Position numbers and translations under genes: made by a program. Under the pieces are notes generated by a model. It did not search any database. It worked only from the letters and a program-made list of their open reading frames with translations, and was not told the DNA's origin. Source: Viridibacterium sediminicola (GTDB lineage Bacteria; Pseudomonadota; Gammaproteobacteria; Burkholderiales; Rhodocyclaceae). From it: DNA of 64,000 bases. The stretch lies in the NCBI RefSeq assembly GCF_039631295.1, contig NZ_JBDIVE010000002.1, positions 248,001 to 312,000 on the forward strand. The letters run 5' to 3'. Below, in pieces: positions 50,728 through 59,657 of the stretch. Every line of letters starts with the position of its first letter. Position 1 is the first letter of the stretch.

Positions 50728-52631
50728 TTTGCGTACTCGCTCAGGAAGGATTCGGACTGCATCTGGTGTTGATTCGGCGCGGTGCCGCGCCGTGTGTAAA
50801 TCGCATACGCGGCTTTCGCCAAATCGACGTTGCGGCCGGGGTAGGTGTCCAGAACCTGGAAGAAAACTCGCCCACTTTCATTCGTGCCGGCCAGTGCAAG
50901 GATCAGCCCGGCGGCGCGCCGCTTTGTGTCCCAGTTTCTGACCCAGCCGCTCAGCAGCAAGGTGCTCTGCGCCCCCTCGCTGAACATTCCGACAAGCTTG
51001 TATCCATGTCGCTGCACGCTGTAGCGAACCCACTCAGGGAGGGCGCTGTCGTCATTGGTTTGCCTGATCGAGACGCCAGCAGCAAGCTGCTCAATGAGCG
51101 CATCCACAGATGCGCCTGCCTGCTCTTTGTCCTGCTCGACCGCGCCTCTCAGGGTCTCGCGCAGCGCCAGGAGCGCTTTGAGCATTGGGCTCGGCGGCGC
51201 CTTCAGAAAACCCGCCACAAACTCCAGCGTTTCGGGGTCTTGAGCCATGCGCTTGGCCAGGCGCTCGGGGTCACTAAAAGACTCCACGCCCATGCTGAAA
51301 ACCTCGGTCGTGCCGTCCTGGTAAACCTTGCCGACATAGGGCGAAAAAAATCCGTCCTTGTACGCAACCTCATCAGATCGATATGCCTTGTTGCCGGTCA
51401 GGCTGCGCAGCGTGTACGACCGGCCACCGTTCTCTGCGCGGCGCCGAATCAGCCGACCGGCCGCCAGCTTCGCTACGGGATCTGCCTCAATGTGATGCCC
51501 AAGCTCGTGCCATAGCGTTTTCTTGTCGAAGTCGCCATCCAGGTTGATCGTTCCAACCTCTTCCAGGCTGTAGATATTCGTCGCGTTCGCGCGCCGGTCG
51601 CCTCTGGAATGCACTCGAATCGACATCAGACGCCCACCGGTCAGCCGGTAAAACTCGGCCATGTCCTTGCGCACCTGATCTGCCGGGTACCCGATCTTTT
51701 TCAAACGAGCGATAGCCGTAGGGGTAATTTCTTGGGCGTTCGCCCACGCCGTTGCAGCGTCTTCTGCAATCAACGAGGCCGCCAGCAAGTCATTGATCGC
51801 CTGCCTGCCGACCTCCACCCTTAGCGCTCTCGCCTCAGCCACAGCGCTCCCACGACGGGCCTGAATGGCGTCCTCGGCCGGGATCTTTTCTTCCAGCACA
51901 ATGCGCCGATATTCTGCAAAAAGAGCGCCCCACTCCTGGCCCTCTGCCTCCGCGAGGACACCGGCGCAGAATTCACGCGCCCACTCGTCGCCCTGCTGTG
52001 CATCGCGCGCGTACCTTGCCCACAGCTCCAGGTTCGTGCCCACCAAGGGGCCGTACTGGTCTCGAACCGCAAGGCGCATCTCCATGAGCCGCGCCGCGAT
52101 TGCGTCGTTCGTCGCTTGCAATTCAGGATCTACCTGAACAGAAAAAGCTTCGGGCTGCTCTGCCGCGCTCTTTGCTCTCGCTTTGAATTCTTCGGCGAAC
52201 GCCCCCCGCTCGATCTGGGCGTTGACCAGAGGATCTGCGTCTCCAATCCACTCAGCGCAGATCTTCAGCAGCTCAGCATCATCCAGCTCGGACTGAATGC
52301 CAACCCTGCTTTCGGCCGCCTGAAAAACTCGCATCAGACCGTGGATCGCTTGGGCGCGCGCCGCAACCTCGAATCGCTCATAGTCAGTGCCGCCCCTGGC
52401 CGCCTCAAGCAGCTCACGCAGCGCCGCCATACCACCGGACGGCGACAACAGAACATCGGACAGATCGGCCGAGCGCCCGCGCAATGCCTTCCGGATTGCA
52501 GCCAGTCGCGTGCCACAGAGAATGCGGGTCGCACGCTGAGCGCTGGCCGGGGCCGCCGCAATGCGTTCGCGGATCTTGAGCGCGTCGGCACACAAAGCCA
52601 GTCGCCGACCGACATCCGCCGGATTAAACAT
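50724..52631 (-). CDS. Polyvalent-type protein with HExxH metallopeptidase domain
   Basis: The 635-aa protein is mainly helical for 330 residues, then has a zincin-like domain: HELGHH (near 375) and a downstream TTEVFSMGVE that could give the third ligand. Such domains occur in phage proteins co-injected with DarB-like helicases. ATG 52631 (MFNPADVG) has GAAGAG upstream and overlaps the previous stop by 8 bp. Possible roles are host-protein cleavage or self-processing of injected proteins; neither is shown. Confidence 0.75.
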   Translation of the reverse strand: MFNPADVGRRLALCADALKIRERIAAAPASAQRATRILCGTRLAAIRKALRGRSADLSDVLLSPSGGMAALRELLEAARGGTDYERFEVAARAQAIHGLMRVFQAAESRVGIQSELDDAELLKICAEWIGDADPLVNAQIERGAFAEEFKARAKSAAEQPEAFSVQVDPELQATNDAIAARLMEMRLAVRDQYGPLVGTNLELWARYARDAQQGDEWAREFCAGVLAEAEGQEWGALFAEYRRIVLEEKIPAEDAIQARRGSAVAEARALRVEVGRQAINDLLAASLIAEDAATAWANAQEITPTAIARLKKIGYPADQVRKDMAEFYRLTGGRLMSIRVHSRGDRRANATNIYSLEEVGTINLDGDFDKKTLWHELGHHIEADPVAKLAAGRLIRRRAENGGRSYTLRSLTGNKAYRSDEVAYKDGFFSPYVGKVYQDGTTEVFSMGVESFSDPERLAKRMAQDPETLEFVAGFLKAPPSPMLKALLALRETLRGAVEQDKEQAGASVDALIEQLAAGVSIRQTNDDSALPEWVRYSVQRHGYKLVGMFSEGAQSTLLLSGWVRNWDTKRRAAGLILALAGTNESGRVFFQVLDTYPGRNVDLAKAAYAIYTRRGTAPNQHQMQSESFLSEYAK

Positions 52632-52995
52632 CGGTACGCTCTTCGACTTCAGCCCAGTGCGTGATTGCCGCATTTGCGACATCCTCGGCATCACCTGTCA
52701 GCAGGCCGGCATCATTCAGGGCATGCACAGCCGTGGCAATTCGCCCGTACATCGCGCTCAGAGAATCGCCGTCGAACTTCCCTGCAGTGATTTCGCGCAG
52801 CGTCGCAATGTGATCGCCACCCGGCGTCGGAGCCGGATCATCCAGCGCCCCCAGTTGAATGCGTGTTGTCGTGATGACTCGCGCCAGCTTGATGCGCTTG
52901 ACTGCTACCAGCGGCCCGCCGCCGGCCAGCGAATTTATCTCCGCGCGCGTCTGAACAAGGATTTTTGTCAGCTTCAGTTTTTCAATCAGATTCAC
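52624..52995 (-). CDS. Unrecognised 123-aa protein at head of DarB-like operon
   Basis: It begins MNLIEKLKLTKILVQTRAEI and is helical throughout, with an acidic C-terminus. It is the first gene of the leftward three-gene block, coupled by overlap to the metallopeptidase protein, and probably belongs to the same injected or antirestriction complex. No family recognised. Confidence 0.7.
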   Translation of the reverse strand: MNLIEKLKLTKILVQTRAEINSLAGGGPLVAVKRIKLARVITTTRIQLGALDDPAPTPGGDHIATLREITAGKFDGDSLSAMYGRIATAVHALNDAGLLTGDAEDVANAAITHWAEVEERTDV

Positions 52996-53114
52996 GCGAC
53001 ATCCTCAACGGTCTTCGGGCAGTGAGTTGAATTCTCGCCTGCCGCCAGCACACGACAGTGGTGCGTTTTCTGCCTCTCGAAACTCCTTCTCTCAAAAAAA
53101 ATCACTTATATGTA

Positions 53115-53143
53115 TTGCCGTAAGCATTACTTGCGGGTATTGT
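53115..53143 (+). promoter_or_regulatory. Early right-arm promoter, copy 2 of the shared phage promoter
   Basis: -35 TTGCCG (53115-53120), a 17-bp spacer and -10 TATTGT (53138-53143). GCATTACTT sits in the spacer exactly as at 27970-27998. It lies in the divergent gap (52996-53172) upstream of the right-arm genes. Confidence 0.65.
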
Positions 53144-53172
53144 TCCGTCCACTGACTTTCGAGAGACATGCG

Positions 53173-53496
53173 ATGCAGAAAAACACAGCGACTCCGCACG
53201 ATGGCAACGCCAAAACACCACCACCGCAAGGAGTGACGGCTGTGCTTATTGATCCGCATGGAGCAGTAATCGCCAGCGCCGCCAGCTTTCATGTTGACGT
53301 GCCGCAGGGATGTTCCAAGCGCGAAATTCAGGAAATCCTTGCGCGTCGCGATCTGGCCATTGATGCCGTATCGCGCTTGTCATCCAAGACATTGAGCGCG
53401 CATCTGAGCATCAATACGACCGCGCAGATCATGCGCGAAATGTGCTCAGCCGGCGGCTGCAAAGTTCTCATCGTGAGCATTGGTTACAGCGACTAA
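53173..53496 (+). CDS. Unrecognised 107-aa protein
   Basis: It begins MQKNTATPHDGNAKTPPPQG and then has an alpha/beta body (VTAVLIDPHGAVIASAASF). ATG 53173 has GAGAG 7 nt upstream; the longer frame runs into the promoter. It is the first gene of the early right arm. Function unknown. Confidence 0.7.
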   Translation: MQKNTATPHDGNAKTPPPQGVTAVLIDPHGAVIASAASFHVDVPQGCSKREIQEILARRDLAIDAVSRLSSKTLSAHLSINTTAQIMREMCSAGGCKVLIVSIGYSD

Positions 53497-53535
53497 AGCA
53501 CATCCCTGTAGCACAAACACAAACCGGAGAAGTCC

Positions 53536-53898
53536 ATGCAACAACTTCAAATTCCGCCGCTCTCTGATGGCGAAATCTACATCGGCGCCATCGGCGACCA
53601 GAACGGTTCCGTGCACCACATCATCCTGCTGCCAGGCGACAACGACGATGCCACCTTCGCTGCCGCGCTTGCGTGGGCAAAGAGCATTGGCGGCGACCTG
53701 CCTACGCGTGTCGAGCAGGCCATGCTGTGGGAACGCCATCGCGACCAGCTCCAGGGCGACTGGTACTGGAGCAGCGAAACACATCACAGAGATGACAGTT
53801 CCGCCTGGTACCAGGGTTTCACCAGCGGCACCCAGGGCAACGACCACAAGACCAACACGCTCCGCGCTCGTGCCGTCCGCAGACTGCCCTTTGCGTAA
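53536..53898 (+). CDS. 120-aa protein with Lcl/DUF1566-like pattern
   Basis: Segments ATFAAALAWAKSIGGDLPTR, WYWSSETH and the late RAVRRLP resemble the Lcl C-terminal-domain (DUF1566) family, which has a C-type-lectin-like fold, though here it is very short. GGAG precedes the ATG. It could be a secondary binding or regulatory protein; its role is not known. Confidence 0.7.
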   Translation: MQQLQIPPLSDGEIYIGAIGDQNGSVHHIILLPGDNDDATFAAALAWAKSIGGDLPTRVEQAMLWERHRDQLQGDWYWSSETHHRDDSSAWYQGFTSGTQGNDHKTNTLRARAVRRLPFA

Positions 53899-53938
53899 TC
53901 GCACACCTCTGGACAAGACCCACACAAAGTCATACAGC

Positions 53939-55699
53939 ATGAAACGCGACAACTACACGCTTCAGCTAGACCTTGGCCACGAGCTAGTCGTCGACAACTT
54001 CGCCGGCGGCGGTGGCGCCAGCACGGGCATTGAAGATGCACTTGGCCGCCCGGTCGACATCGCGATCAATCATGATCCGGAAGCGCTGGCGATGCACGCG
54101 ATAAACCATCCGTACACGCGCCATCTACTGCAGAGTGTTTGGGACGTCGACCCCATTGCCGTCACCGGCAATCAACCGCTCGGCCTTGTCTGGCTCAGCC
54201 CGGACTGCAAGCACTTCAGCAAAGCCAAAGGTGGCACACCGGTGTCAAAGCACATTCGCGGCCTGGCCTGGATCGGCATGCGCTGGGTTGCACTAACTCG
54301 CCCCCGTATCCTCATGCTGGAAAACGTCGAAGAATTCACCTCCTGGGGGCCGCTGGTCGTTGATGCGGACGGCAATGCGCGGCCCGACCCCAAGCGCAAA
54401 GGCAAGACGTTTGAGAGCTTCGTTCGCCAGCTGCGCCAGCACGGGTACGCAGTGGAATGGAAGGAGCGCAGAGCCTGCAACTCTGGCGCACCGACAATCA
54501 GGAAGCGCCTTTTCCTGATCGCCCGGCGCGATGGTTTGCCTATCGTGTGGCCCAAGCCGACGCACGGCGATCCGAAATCAACGGACGTAATTCATCGGCG
54601 AATGAAGCCCTGGCGCACAGCCGCAGAATGCATCGACTTCGACCTACCGGCCGAGAGCATTTTCGGGCGCAAGAAAGCGCTAGCAGAGAACACGATGCGG
54701 CGCGTAGCCAAAGGACTGTGGAGCCACGTACTGACGAACGCAGAACCGTTCATTGTCAACACCAGAAACGGCGAGCGAGAGGGACAACAGCCTCGCGTGC
54801 GGAACATCCACGAGCCGTACTGGACATGCACGGCGCAAGGATCGCAAGGAGCCGTGATTCAGCCGACGCTGACCCCATTCATCACCGAGCACGCCAACAG
54901 TAGCAACCAACGCACGATGCCTGCGGACTCGCCGCTGCGCACAGTCTGCGCTCAAGTAAAGGGCGGCCACTTCTCTATCGTTGCCCCGATGATGGCACCG
55001 CTCAGAGGGACTGATGAATCACGCGGGGGCCACCCGGTACAGCACCCGCTATCGACCATCTCTGCCGGCGGCACACACCACGCGCTTGTTTCAGCTTTTC
55101 TTGAGCAGGCCAACGGCGGGTTCTACGACGGCGACGGTCGCGCATTAAGCGAGCCGATGTCGACAGTTACGTCCACCGGCAGCCAGCAGCGCCTAGTGAC
55201 GGCGTACCTTGTCAAATACTACTCGTGCGGCGGCCAGCACCAGAAGATCAGCGATCCGATGCACACGCTACCGACGAAAGCGCGCATGGGGCTGGTGCAG
55301 GTGATACACATCCCATCCGGGTTCCTGGCGCCGGAATTGCTGGCCCGCGCGCAGGCATGCGCCGCGTTGCTGCATCGCTACCTTCCTGAGCACTTTCCTG
55401 ATCCTGCTGACGTAGTTCTGGTCGGCGACTACGTGCTGATCGACATCACGCTACGCATGCTCAAGCCGCGCGAACTCTACCGCGCCCAAGGATTTCCTGA
55501 GCGTTACATCATCGACGAAATCCCAGACCCCGCCCTACTTTTCAAAGACGGCGTACAGGCGACAGACCCGCTCAGCGTGCCGCGCATAAAGCTTTCCGCG
55601 ACAGCTCAAGTGCGGATGTGCGGCAACAGCGTTTCGCCGCCAGAAGCAGAAGAACTTGTAAGAGCGAATTTCCGCCACGAACAACGGATTGCGGCATGA
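53939..55699 (+). CDS. C5-cytosine DNA methyltransferase (orphan)
   Basis: The 586-aa protein has the C5-MTase motifs in order: I NFAGGGGASTGIE, IV SPDCKHFSKAKGG with the catalytic Cys (PDC rather than PPC, as in many phage enzymes), VI ENVEEF, VIII APTIRKRLFLIAR and X CGNSVSPPEAEEL. The target-recognition region between VIII and X is long (about 300 aa) and contains repeated 'P..T' segments. No endonuclease is nearby, so it probably protects phage DNA from host restriction. ATG 53939 was chosen by the motif I position. Confidence 0.93.
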   Translation: MKRDNYTLQLDLGHELVVDNFAGGGGASTGIEDALGRPVDIAINHDPEALAMHAINHPYTRHLLQSVWDVDPIAVTGNQPLGLVWLSPDCKHFSKAKGGTPVSKHIRGLAWIGMRWVALTRPRILMLENVEEFTSWGPLVVDADGNARPDPKRKGKTFESFVRQLRQHGYAVEWKERRACNSGAPTIRKRLFLIARRDGLPIVWPKPTHGDPKSTDVIHRRMKPWRTAAECIDFDLPAESIFGRKKALAENTMRRVAKGLWSHVLTNAEPFIVNTRNGEREGQQPRVRNIHEPYWTCTAQGSQGAVIQPTLTPFITEHANSSNQRTMPADSPLRTVCAQVKGGHFSIVAPMMAPLRGTDESRGGHPVQHPLSTISAGGTHHALVSAFLEQANGGFYDGDGRALSEPMSTVTSTGSQQRLVTAYLVKYYSCGGQHQKISDPMHTLPTKARMGLVQVIHIPSGFLAPELLARAQACAALLHRYLPEHFPDPADVVLVGDYVLIDITLRMLKPRELYRAQGFPERYIIDEIPDPALLFKDGVQATDPLSVPRIKLSATAQVRMCGNSVSPPEAEELVRANFRHEQRIAA

Positions 55700-55729
55700 G
55701 CGCCGCACACGAAAGGACGACGCACAGCC

Positions 55730-56038
55730 ATGAATGACTGGGAGATGAGATTACGCGCCGGGGTGCAAAGCCAGTGCGCCGGACACAAAGACATCGCGAC
55801 CGCGCTGTCGGAGCTGGACAAGTATCGAGCATTAGCGAACAAGTCAGAGACCGGCATGACGCATGAGCAATTCGACTCGATCAACTGGAAGTGCGGCATG
55901 TCCGGAACGTACAAGGGCAACACCTACCGGATTGCCCAAGTTGATTTTGAAGAGCGACTGATCGGGCTGGATGGCCTGACGCTGGGCGCCGACGCACCAA
56001 CAATGGTTCGCTGCGAGAACGTCACGCTCGCCGAATAG
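55730..56038 (+). CDS. Unrecognised 102-aa phage protein
   Basis: A helical N-terminus (MNDWEMRLRAGVQSQCAGHK) and a beta-rich C-terminus (YRIAQVDFEERLIGLDG). It sits 30 bp after the C5 methyltransferase with GAAAGGA upstream. Function unknown. Confidence 0.7.
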   Translation: MNDWEMRLRAGVQSQCAGHKDIATALSELDKYRALANKSETGMTHEQFDSINWKCGMSGTYKGNTYRIAQVDFEERLIGLDGLTLGADAPTMVRCENVTLAE

Positions 56039-56068
56039 TGGCCGGGCAAACAACAACGGAGGATCGCG

Positions 56069-56386
56069 ATGATCACACAAGAAACCTGCGCAGCAATTTA
56101 TGCCATTCACCGAGAAATCAAGGCTGGCGAAAAGCTCTTGGCGGATCTGATGAAAGAGCGGGAACGCGCTGAGCGCAATGGCGACCACCAGTACGCGCCG
56201 AAACTGCCTGACCTCTTTGGGCGGCCGCGCGGGCTGACTCTGGGCGTCCCTTCTGGCGAGAACGGTCACCAGCTGTTCGATGTCAGTCCGATCCTGGCCG
56301 AGTCAGTGATTCGCGCTCACATCGAAAACAAGCGCGCCGAACTGGTTGCCGCCAACGAATTTGCCAGGATGGAACTCGACTCATGA
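56069..56386 (+). CDS. Unrecognised 105-aa phage protein
   Basis: Two amphipathic helices (KAGEKLLADLMKERERAERN and the C-terminal AHIENKRAELVAANEF) flank a short extended region. GGAGG lies 8 nt upstream, and the stop overlaps the next ATG. Function unknown. Confidence 0.7.
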   Translation: MITQETCAAIYAIHREIKAGEKLLADLMKERERAERNGDHQYAPKLPDLFGRPRGLTLGVPSGENGHQLFDVSPILAESVIRAHIENKRAELVAANEFARMELDS

Positions 56387-56637
56387 CTAATGAGACCCGG
56401 CCAGACGCCGCAAACACACCGCCGCCCGCCGAATCGGACAGCAGGGTTGAATTCCGCTTCATCGAGTTTAACGACGTGCGCGCGCTGCGGGGCAAGGAAG
56501 CGGCGCGCGTGGGGGTATCTGAAGAGGGAGGCGCAGAGCGCTGGCTGTGGATGAGCATATCCGACATCGAACGCAACATGAGCGAATTCGGCCGGCATCC
56601 TGAGCTGATAAAAGCAAGGGCCGCCTACAAGTTCTAA
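56383..56637 (+). CDS. Small 84-aa phage protein
   Basis: The core is RVEFRFIEFNDVRALRGKEA then WLWMSISDIERNM, a compact alpha/beta protein. ATGA overlap with the previous gene. The gene ends in TCTAAC, the 5' core pattern seen in the nearby attC-like junctions. Confidence 0.65.
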   Translation: MTNETRPDAANTPPPAESDSRVEFRFIEFNDVRALRGKEAARVGVSEEGGAERWLWMSISDIERNMSEFGRHPELIKARAAYKF

Positions 56638-56678
56638 CGTCGGCGCAAGTAGCAGCAGAAGCTGGAGAGAGAACAAAG

Positions 56679-57200
56679 ATGGAAATTCAACAAGCTGTAC
56701 TGGTGAGGGTCATGCCGACAAAGGTATGGATTGAAAGCGGAATCATGGGCGAGCGCGTAGTCGTTCTGCAGCACGAAGGCTGCGAGCCATTTGATTACGC
56801 CACGCTGAGCTATGACCACCGCTACACAAGCGTCAGCGCAACACTTGAGGCGGCCACCCAGATCGCCCTGGCGCTCGGTGCAACAAATCCGGTTGAGCAC
56901 CGCGAGCGCAAATTTCCACCCACGCCGACCGCTGATGAAATTCGCGAGCAGATTGACATGCTGCAACAGCTGCTCGATGACCAGTCAGAGCCCAAACACC
57001 CCGAAGCCATAAAGCTGACTGATGAGAGCGAGTCATTTGAAGTGCGAATTGCCGGACCTGATGACGTTATCGTTTTCAGTGATGAGATTGAGGCGCTTCG
57101 GCGGGCAAACGAAGTGAACAAAACCTACCTCGAAGAGAGGTTACGCAACCCTGAAAGCGAAGTGCTATGCGTCGCCACGGTTCATGCAATCTGGGCCTGA
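56679..57200 (+). CDS. Unrecognised 173-aa phage protein
   Basis: It begins MEIQQAVLVRVMPTKVWIES and has a helical middle (ADEIREQIDMLQQLLDDQSE) and a final segment TVHAIWA. GGAGAGAGAAC precedes it. No family recognised. Confidence 0.7.
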   Translation: MEIQQAVLVRVMPTKVWIESGIMGERVVVLQHEGCEPFDYATLSYDHRYTSVSATLEAATQIALALGATNPVEHRERKFPPTPTADEIREQIDMLQQLLDDQSEPKHPEAIKLTDESESFEVRIAGPDDVIVFSDEIEALRRANEVNKTYLEERLRNPESEVLCVATVHAIWA

Positions 57201-57209
57201 AAGAAAACC

Positions 57210-57407
57210 ATGTGCGACCGAATAAAACACCCCCTGGTAGAGATTTTGAGATCTGGACACGACGACGATATTCAGTCTGTGGTGCGGTGGTGCCCAGAGT
57301 GCGGAGCGGTCGTTGTAGATGCCGAGTTTGACGGCCGCGTTCGACCCGGCGGGGTTGTTCCGATGCGACTTGCTCGCGACAACAAACCTATCGATTTTGA
57401 GAGCTAA
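57210..57407 (+). CDS. Small 65-aa protein
   Basis: It contains a cysteine pair (RWCPECGAVV) and a beta-rich tail; one metal knuckle is possible. It ends GAGCTAAGGGC, close to another attC-like joint. Function unknown. Confidence 0.6.
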   Translation: MCDRIKHPLVEILRSGHDDDIQSVVRWCPECGAVVVDAEFDGRVRPGGVVPMRLARDNKPIDFES

Positions 57408-57432
57408 GGGCTGATGCCCGGAGAGGATGGAA

Positions 57433-57747
57433 ATGAAAGTGACAAAGGAAGGAATTGCAAAGGTTCTGGAAGGACTCGTTTCAAGCCTCAACGCCGACAT
57501 TCAACAAGCAACCCAGCAAGACCTTGAGAAGTACTGGCATTTCAACTGGGACGATTCCGCATCGCTGGAAAGCAACCTGTACGACTTCCACAAGAAGCTT
57601 GACCTGTACGGAAGCTTTTGCCGGCGCTGGGAAGAAACGCACAACGGTCACTGCTGCGTGGTTGAACGAGTGCGCGACACCTACCTCATGCCGAAGATTC
57701 GTGAATTTGCGGAGAAAGTCCGCCAAACACTGCTCCACCAGCAATAG
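57433..57747 (+). CDS. Unrecognised 104-aa phage protein
   Basis: A helical protein (MKVTKEGIAKVLEGLVSSLN, later LYDFHKKLDLYGSFCRRWEE). ATG 57433 is chosen because GGAGAGG is 6 nt upstream, whereas it abuts ATG 57427. Function unknown. Confidence 0.65.
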   Translation: MKVTKEGIAKVLEGLVSSLNADIQQATQQDLEKYWHFNWDDSASLESNLYDFHKKLDLYGSFCRRWEETHNGHCCVVERVRDTYLMPKIREFAEKVRQTLLHQQ

Positions 57748-57803
57748 GAGCAGCCCGGCCCCTTGGATCGAACGATAGGGCGTCGGCGCCCGAAGGAAAG
57801 AAA

Positions 57804-58172
57804 ATGAACGCTTGCTTCTGCGACTACGAACCTGCTGAGTTTTATCAACAAGCGCGGCGCCGTGCAAAAAAGGAACACAGCTGCTCGGAGTGCGGACGCG
57901 CAATTGATCCTGGAGAGCTTTACGAACATGCCTCCGGGAAGTGGGACGGCGACGTGAGAGCGTTCAAAACATGCCCGCGCTGCCTAGCACTGAAGGACTG
58001 GGTGGATGCTCATGTGCCGTGTTCCTGCTGGGCGCACGGCAACATCATCGAAGACGCAATCGAAGCGGCCAGAGCATATTCGCACGAAGCCCCCGGCCTG
58101 CTCTTCGGTGCGTACCGGCGTCAAGTGGCCATAAACAGACAGCGTAGAGCGGCGACACGAAAGGAGAACTGA
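57804..58172 (+). CDS. Cysteine-rich 122-aa protein, probable zinc binding
   Basis: Cysteine pairs at HSCSECGRAIDPGE, FKTCPRCLAL and VPCSCWAHGN suggest a treble-clef or two-zinc fold. The tail is basic (RRQVAINRQRRAATRKEN). GAAGGAAAG lies upstream. Possibly a DNA-binding or inhibitory phage protein; unassigned. Confidence 0.7.
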   Translation: MNACFCDYEPAEFYQQARRRAKKEHSCSECGRAIDPGELYEHASGKWDGDVRAFKTCPRCLALKDWVDAHVPCSCWAHGNIIEDAIEAARAYSHEAPGLLFGAYRRQVAINRQRRAATRKEN

Positions 58173-58174
58173 AC

Positions 58175-58489
58175 GTGAAGAATGCAATTTGCGTGCTACT
58201 GGCAGCAGCCACAGCAACAACCGGCGCCATGGCAGCGGTGATTCCTGCGCGACCAGTGATCGTGCCATCGCGACCGGTGATCGTGCCATCGCGGCCGGCG
58301 TATGTGGCACCACGCCCACCTTCGCCGCCAGCCAGGCCGACAGCGAAGCCGCCAATCCCTGCGCCACGGCCGGCCAAAGTTAATCCGCCGCCCCGTGACG
58401 AGCCGGCGCTTTTGTGGTGGATGTTCTGGGCTCAGCCAAGCACGAACAGAGAATGCGACCACAAGAAGAACAAGGACTGCCGAGAGTAG
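58175..58489 (+). CDS. Secreted proline-rich repeat protein (104 aa)
   Basis: A cleavable signal peptide (AICVLLAAATATTGAMAA) is followed by imperfect repeats of RPVIVPSRP and a PPxPAxRP-type proline-rich rod, then DEPALLWWMFWAQPS. The GTG start has AAGGAG 8 nt upstream. It could be a cell-envelope or superinfection-exclusion factor, given its likely periplasmic location; this is inferred. Confidence 0.65.
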   Translation: MKNAICVLLAAATATTGAMAAVIPARPVIVPSRPVIVPSRPAYVAPRPPSPPARPTAKPPIPAPRPAKVNPPPRDEPALLWWMFWAQPSTNRECDHKKNKDCRE

Positions 58490-58525
58490 GCCCGCCATCG
58501 AACAGCTGGATCCGGAAAGGTACTT

Positions 58526-58972
58526 ATGCTTGACCAACACCATCAAGACCAAGCCGTAAGCAGGATTGATCACTACGCGCACATGGCGAAGGAATGCATC
58601 AGCCAGGCTGCATCTGAGTACATGCGACCAAGCGTGATCTACAAACCGAAGCTGAGCATCGACGGCAACAAGTGGTGCGCACTCTACGGCAACAACCTGC
58701 AAGAAGGCGTGGCCGGCTTCGGCGATTCGCCGATGCTGGCAATGTGCGACTTTGACGACAACTGGCACAAGAGGCTGCCCCCTGCATCAAGCGCAGCGGC
58801 GGCCTGCACGGGGGCGAACGGCGGGCAGGCCGACATTGCAACCACCTCACGCGAAGCGCTGATTCCGTGCCCTGTGTGCGGCACTGAAGCGATCCACAAA
58901 ATGGATATTTTGGAGCGCATTCAGATCTTGCCGAAGCAAGCGAAGCAGCCCAACGATGGAGAGAAGAGATGA
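58526..58972 (+). CDS. Unrecognised 148-aa phage protein with CxxC
   Basis: The N-terminal helical half includes YAHMAKECISQAASEYMRPS; the middle has WCALYGNNLQEGVAGFGDSP; CPVCGTEA lies near the end. The gene overlaps the next by 4 bp. It contains a GCCCAAC near its stop, matching the attC 5' core pattern. Confidence 0.65.
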   Translation: MLDQHHQDQAVSRIDHYAHMAKECISQAASEYMRPSVIYKPKLSIDGNKWCALYGNNLQEGVAGFGDSPMLAMCDFDDNWHKRLPPASSAAAACTGANGGQADIATTSREALIPCPVCGTEAIHKMDILERIQILPKQAKQPNDGEKR

Positions 58973-59322
58973 AAGCCAAACACCTTATCCGATCCGCCGA
59001 GAACCTGCGGCAAGCCGTGCAAACGATGCGCGATGCGTGCGACAGTGCCGAGCGCTACCTTGAAGCCGGGGACAGCAACGCCTGCCAGCGAGTATTGCAC
59101 TGCTTCGCGTGGGGGTTCGCAAACGCCAGCAGCAGCATCAAAACCGCGATGGCACACATTGAAGACGCGCACGAGCTTGCTGCCTTGCACGACACCAATG
59201 AATTGCGCGCGGTGTTGCGCGAATTCCGAAAGATCGTCACCCCCGAATGGGAGAACGAGCACGGCCATAGCTTGGCGCCGCTGTGCGAGCGCGCAGACAA
59301 GCTGCTGACTCCTCACGTTTGA
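58969..59322 (+). CDS. Unrecognised 117-aa helical protein
   Basis: An all-helical product (MKAKHLIRSAENLRQAVQTM, later AHELAALHDTNELRAVLREF). The ATGA overlap with the previous gene suggests translational coupling. Function unknown. Confidence 0.65.
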   Translation: MKAKHLIRSAENLRQAVQTMRDACDSAERYLEAGDSNACQRVLHCFAWGFANASSSIKTAMAHIEDAHELAALHDTNELRAVLREFRKIVTPEWENEHGHSLAPLCERADKLLTPHV

Positions 59323-59339
59323 CACGATGGGCGGCAGGA

Positions 59340-59657
59340 ATGCAGCAAGTAACAATGCCTGGAATTCTCGACCCGCACGAAGCGCCACCTGGATATGTGG
59401 CGGTGCTGAAATCAGACGTTGCAACGCAACAGCTTGGGAACATTTGCCGTGCATGCGACTGGAGGCCAGATTGCAGCGGAGAGAAATATCGATGCATGCC
59501 GCATGAGCTGGCAAACGGGAAGAAGCGAAACGACGAGTGCAGCGTGGTGTTCAAGAAGCTCACGTCATTAGAGCTAAACAGGCGCAGCCCGGAACGGGTC
59601 GCATTGCCCGCTAGTTATGCAGCGCCTGATGGCGCACAAACCAAGGAGCGAAGATGA
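59340..59657 (+). CDS. Unrecognised 105-aa cysteine-containing protein
   Basis: It has a short conserved-looking cysteine set (ICRACDWRPDCSGEKYRCMP), a possible metal site. The last 20 codons run through an attC-like joint (GTTATGC at 59614-59620), so the native C-terminus may have been replaced. The stop overlaps the next ATG. Confidence 0.6.
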   Translation: MQQVTMPGILDPHEAPPGYVAVLKSDVATQQLGNICRACDWRPDCSGEKYRCMPHELANGKKRNDECSVVFKKLTSLELNRRSPERVALPASYAAPDGAQTKERR

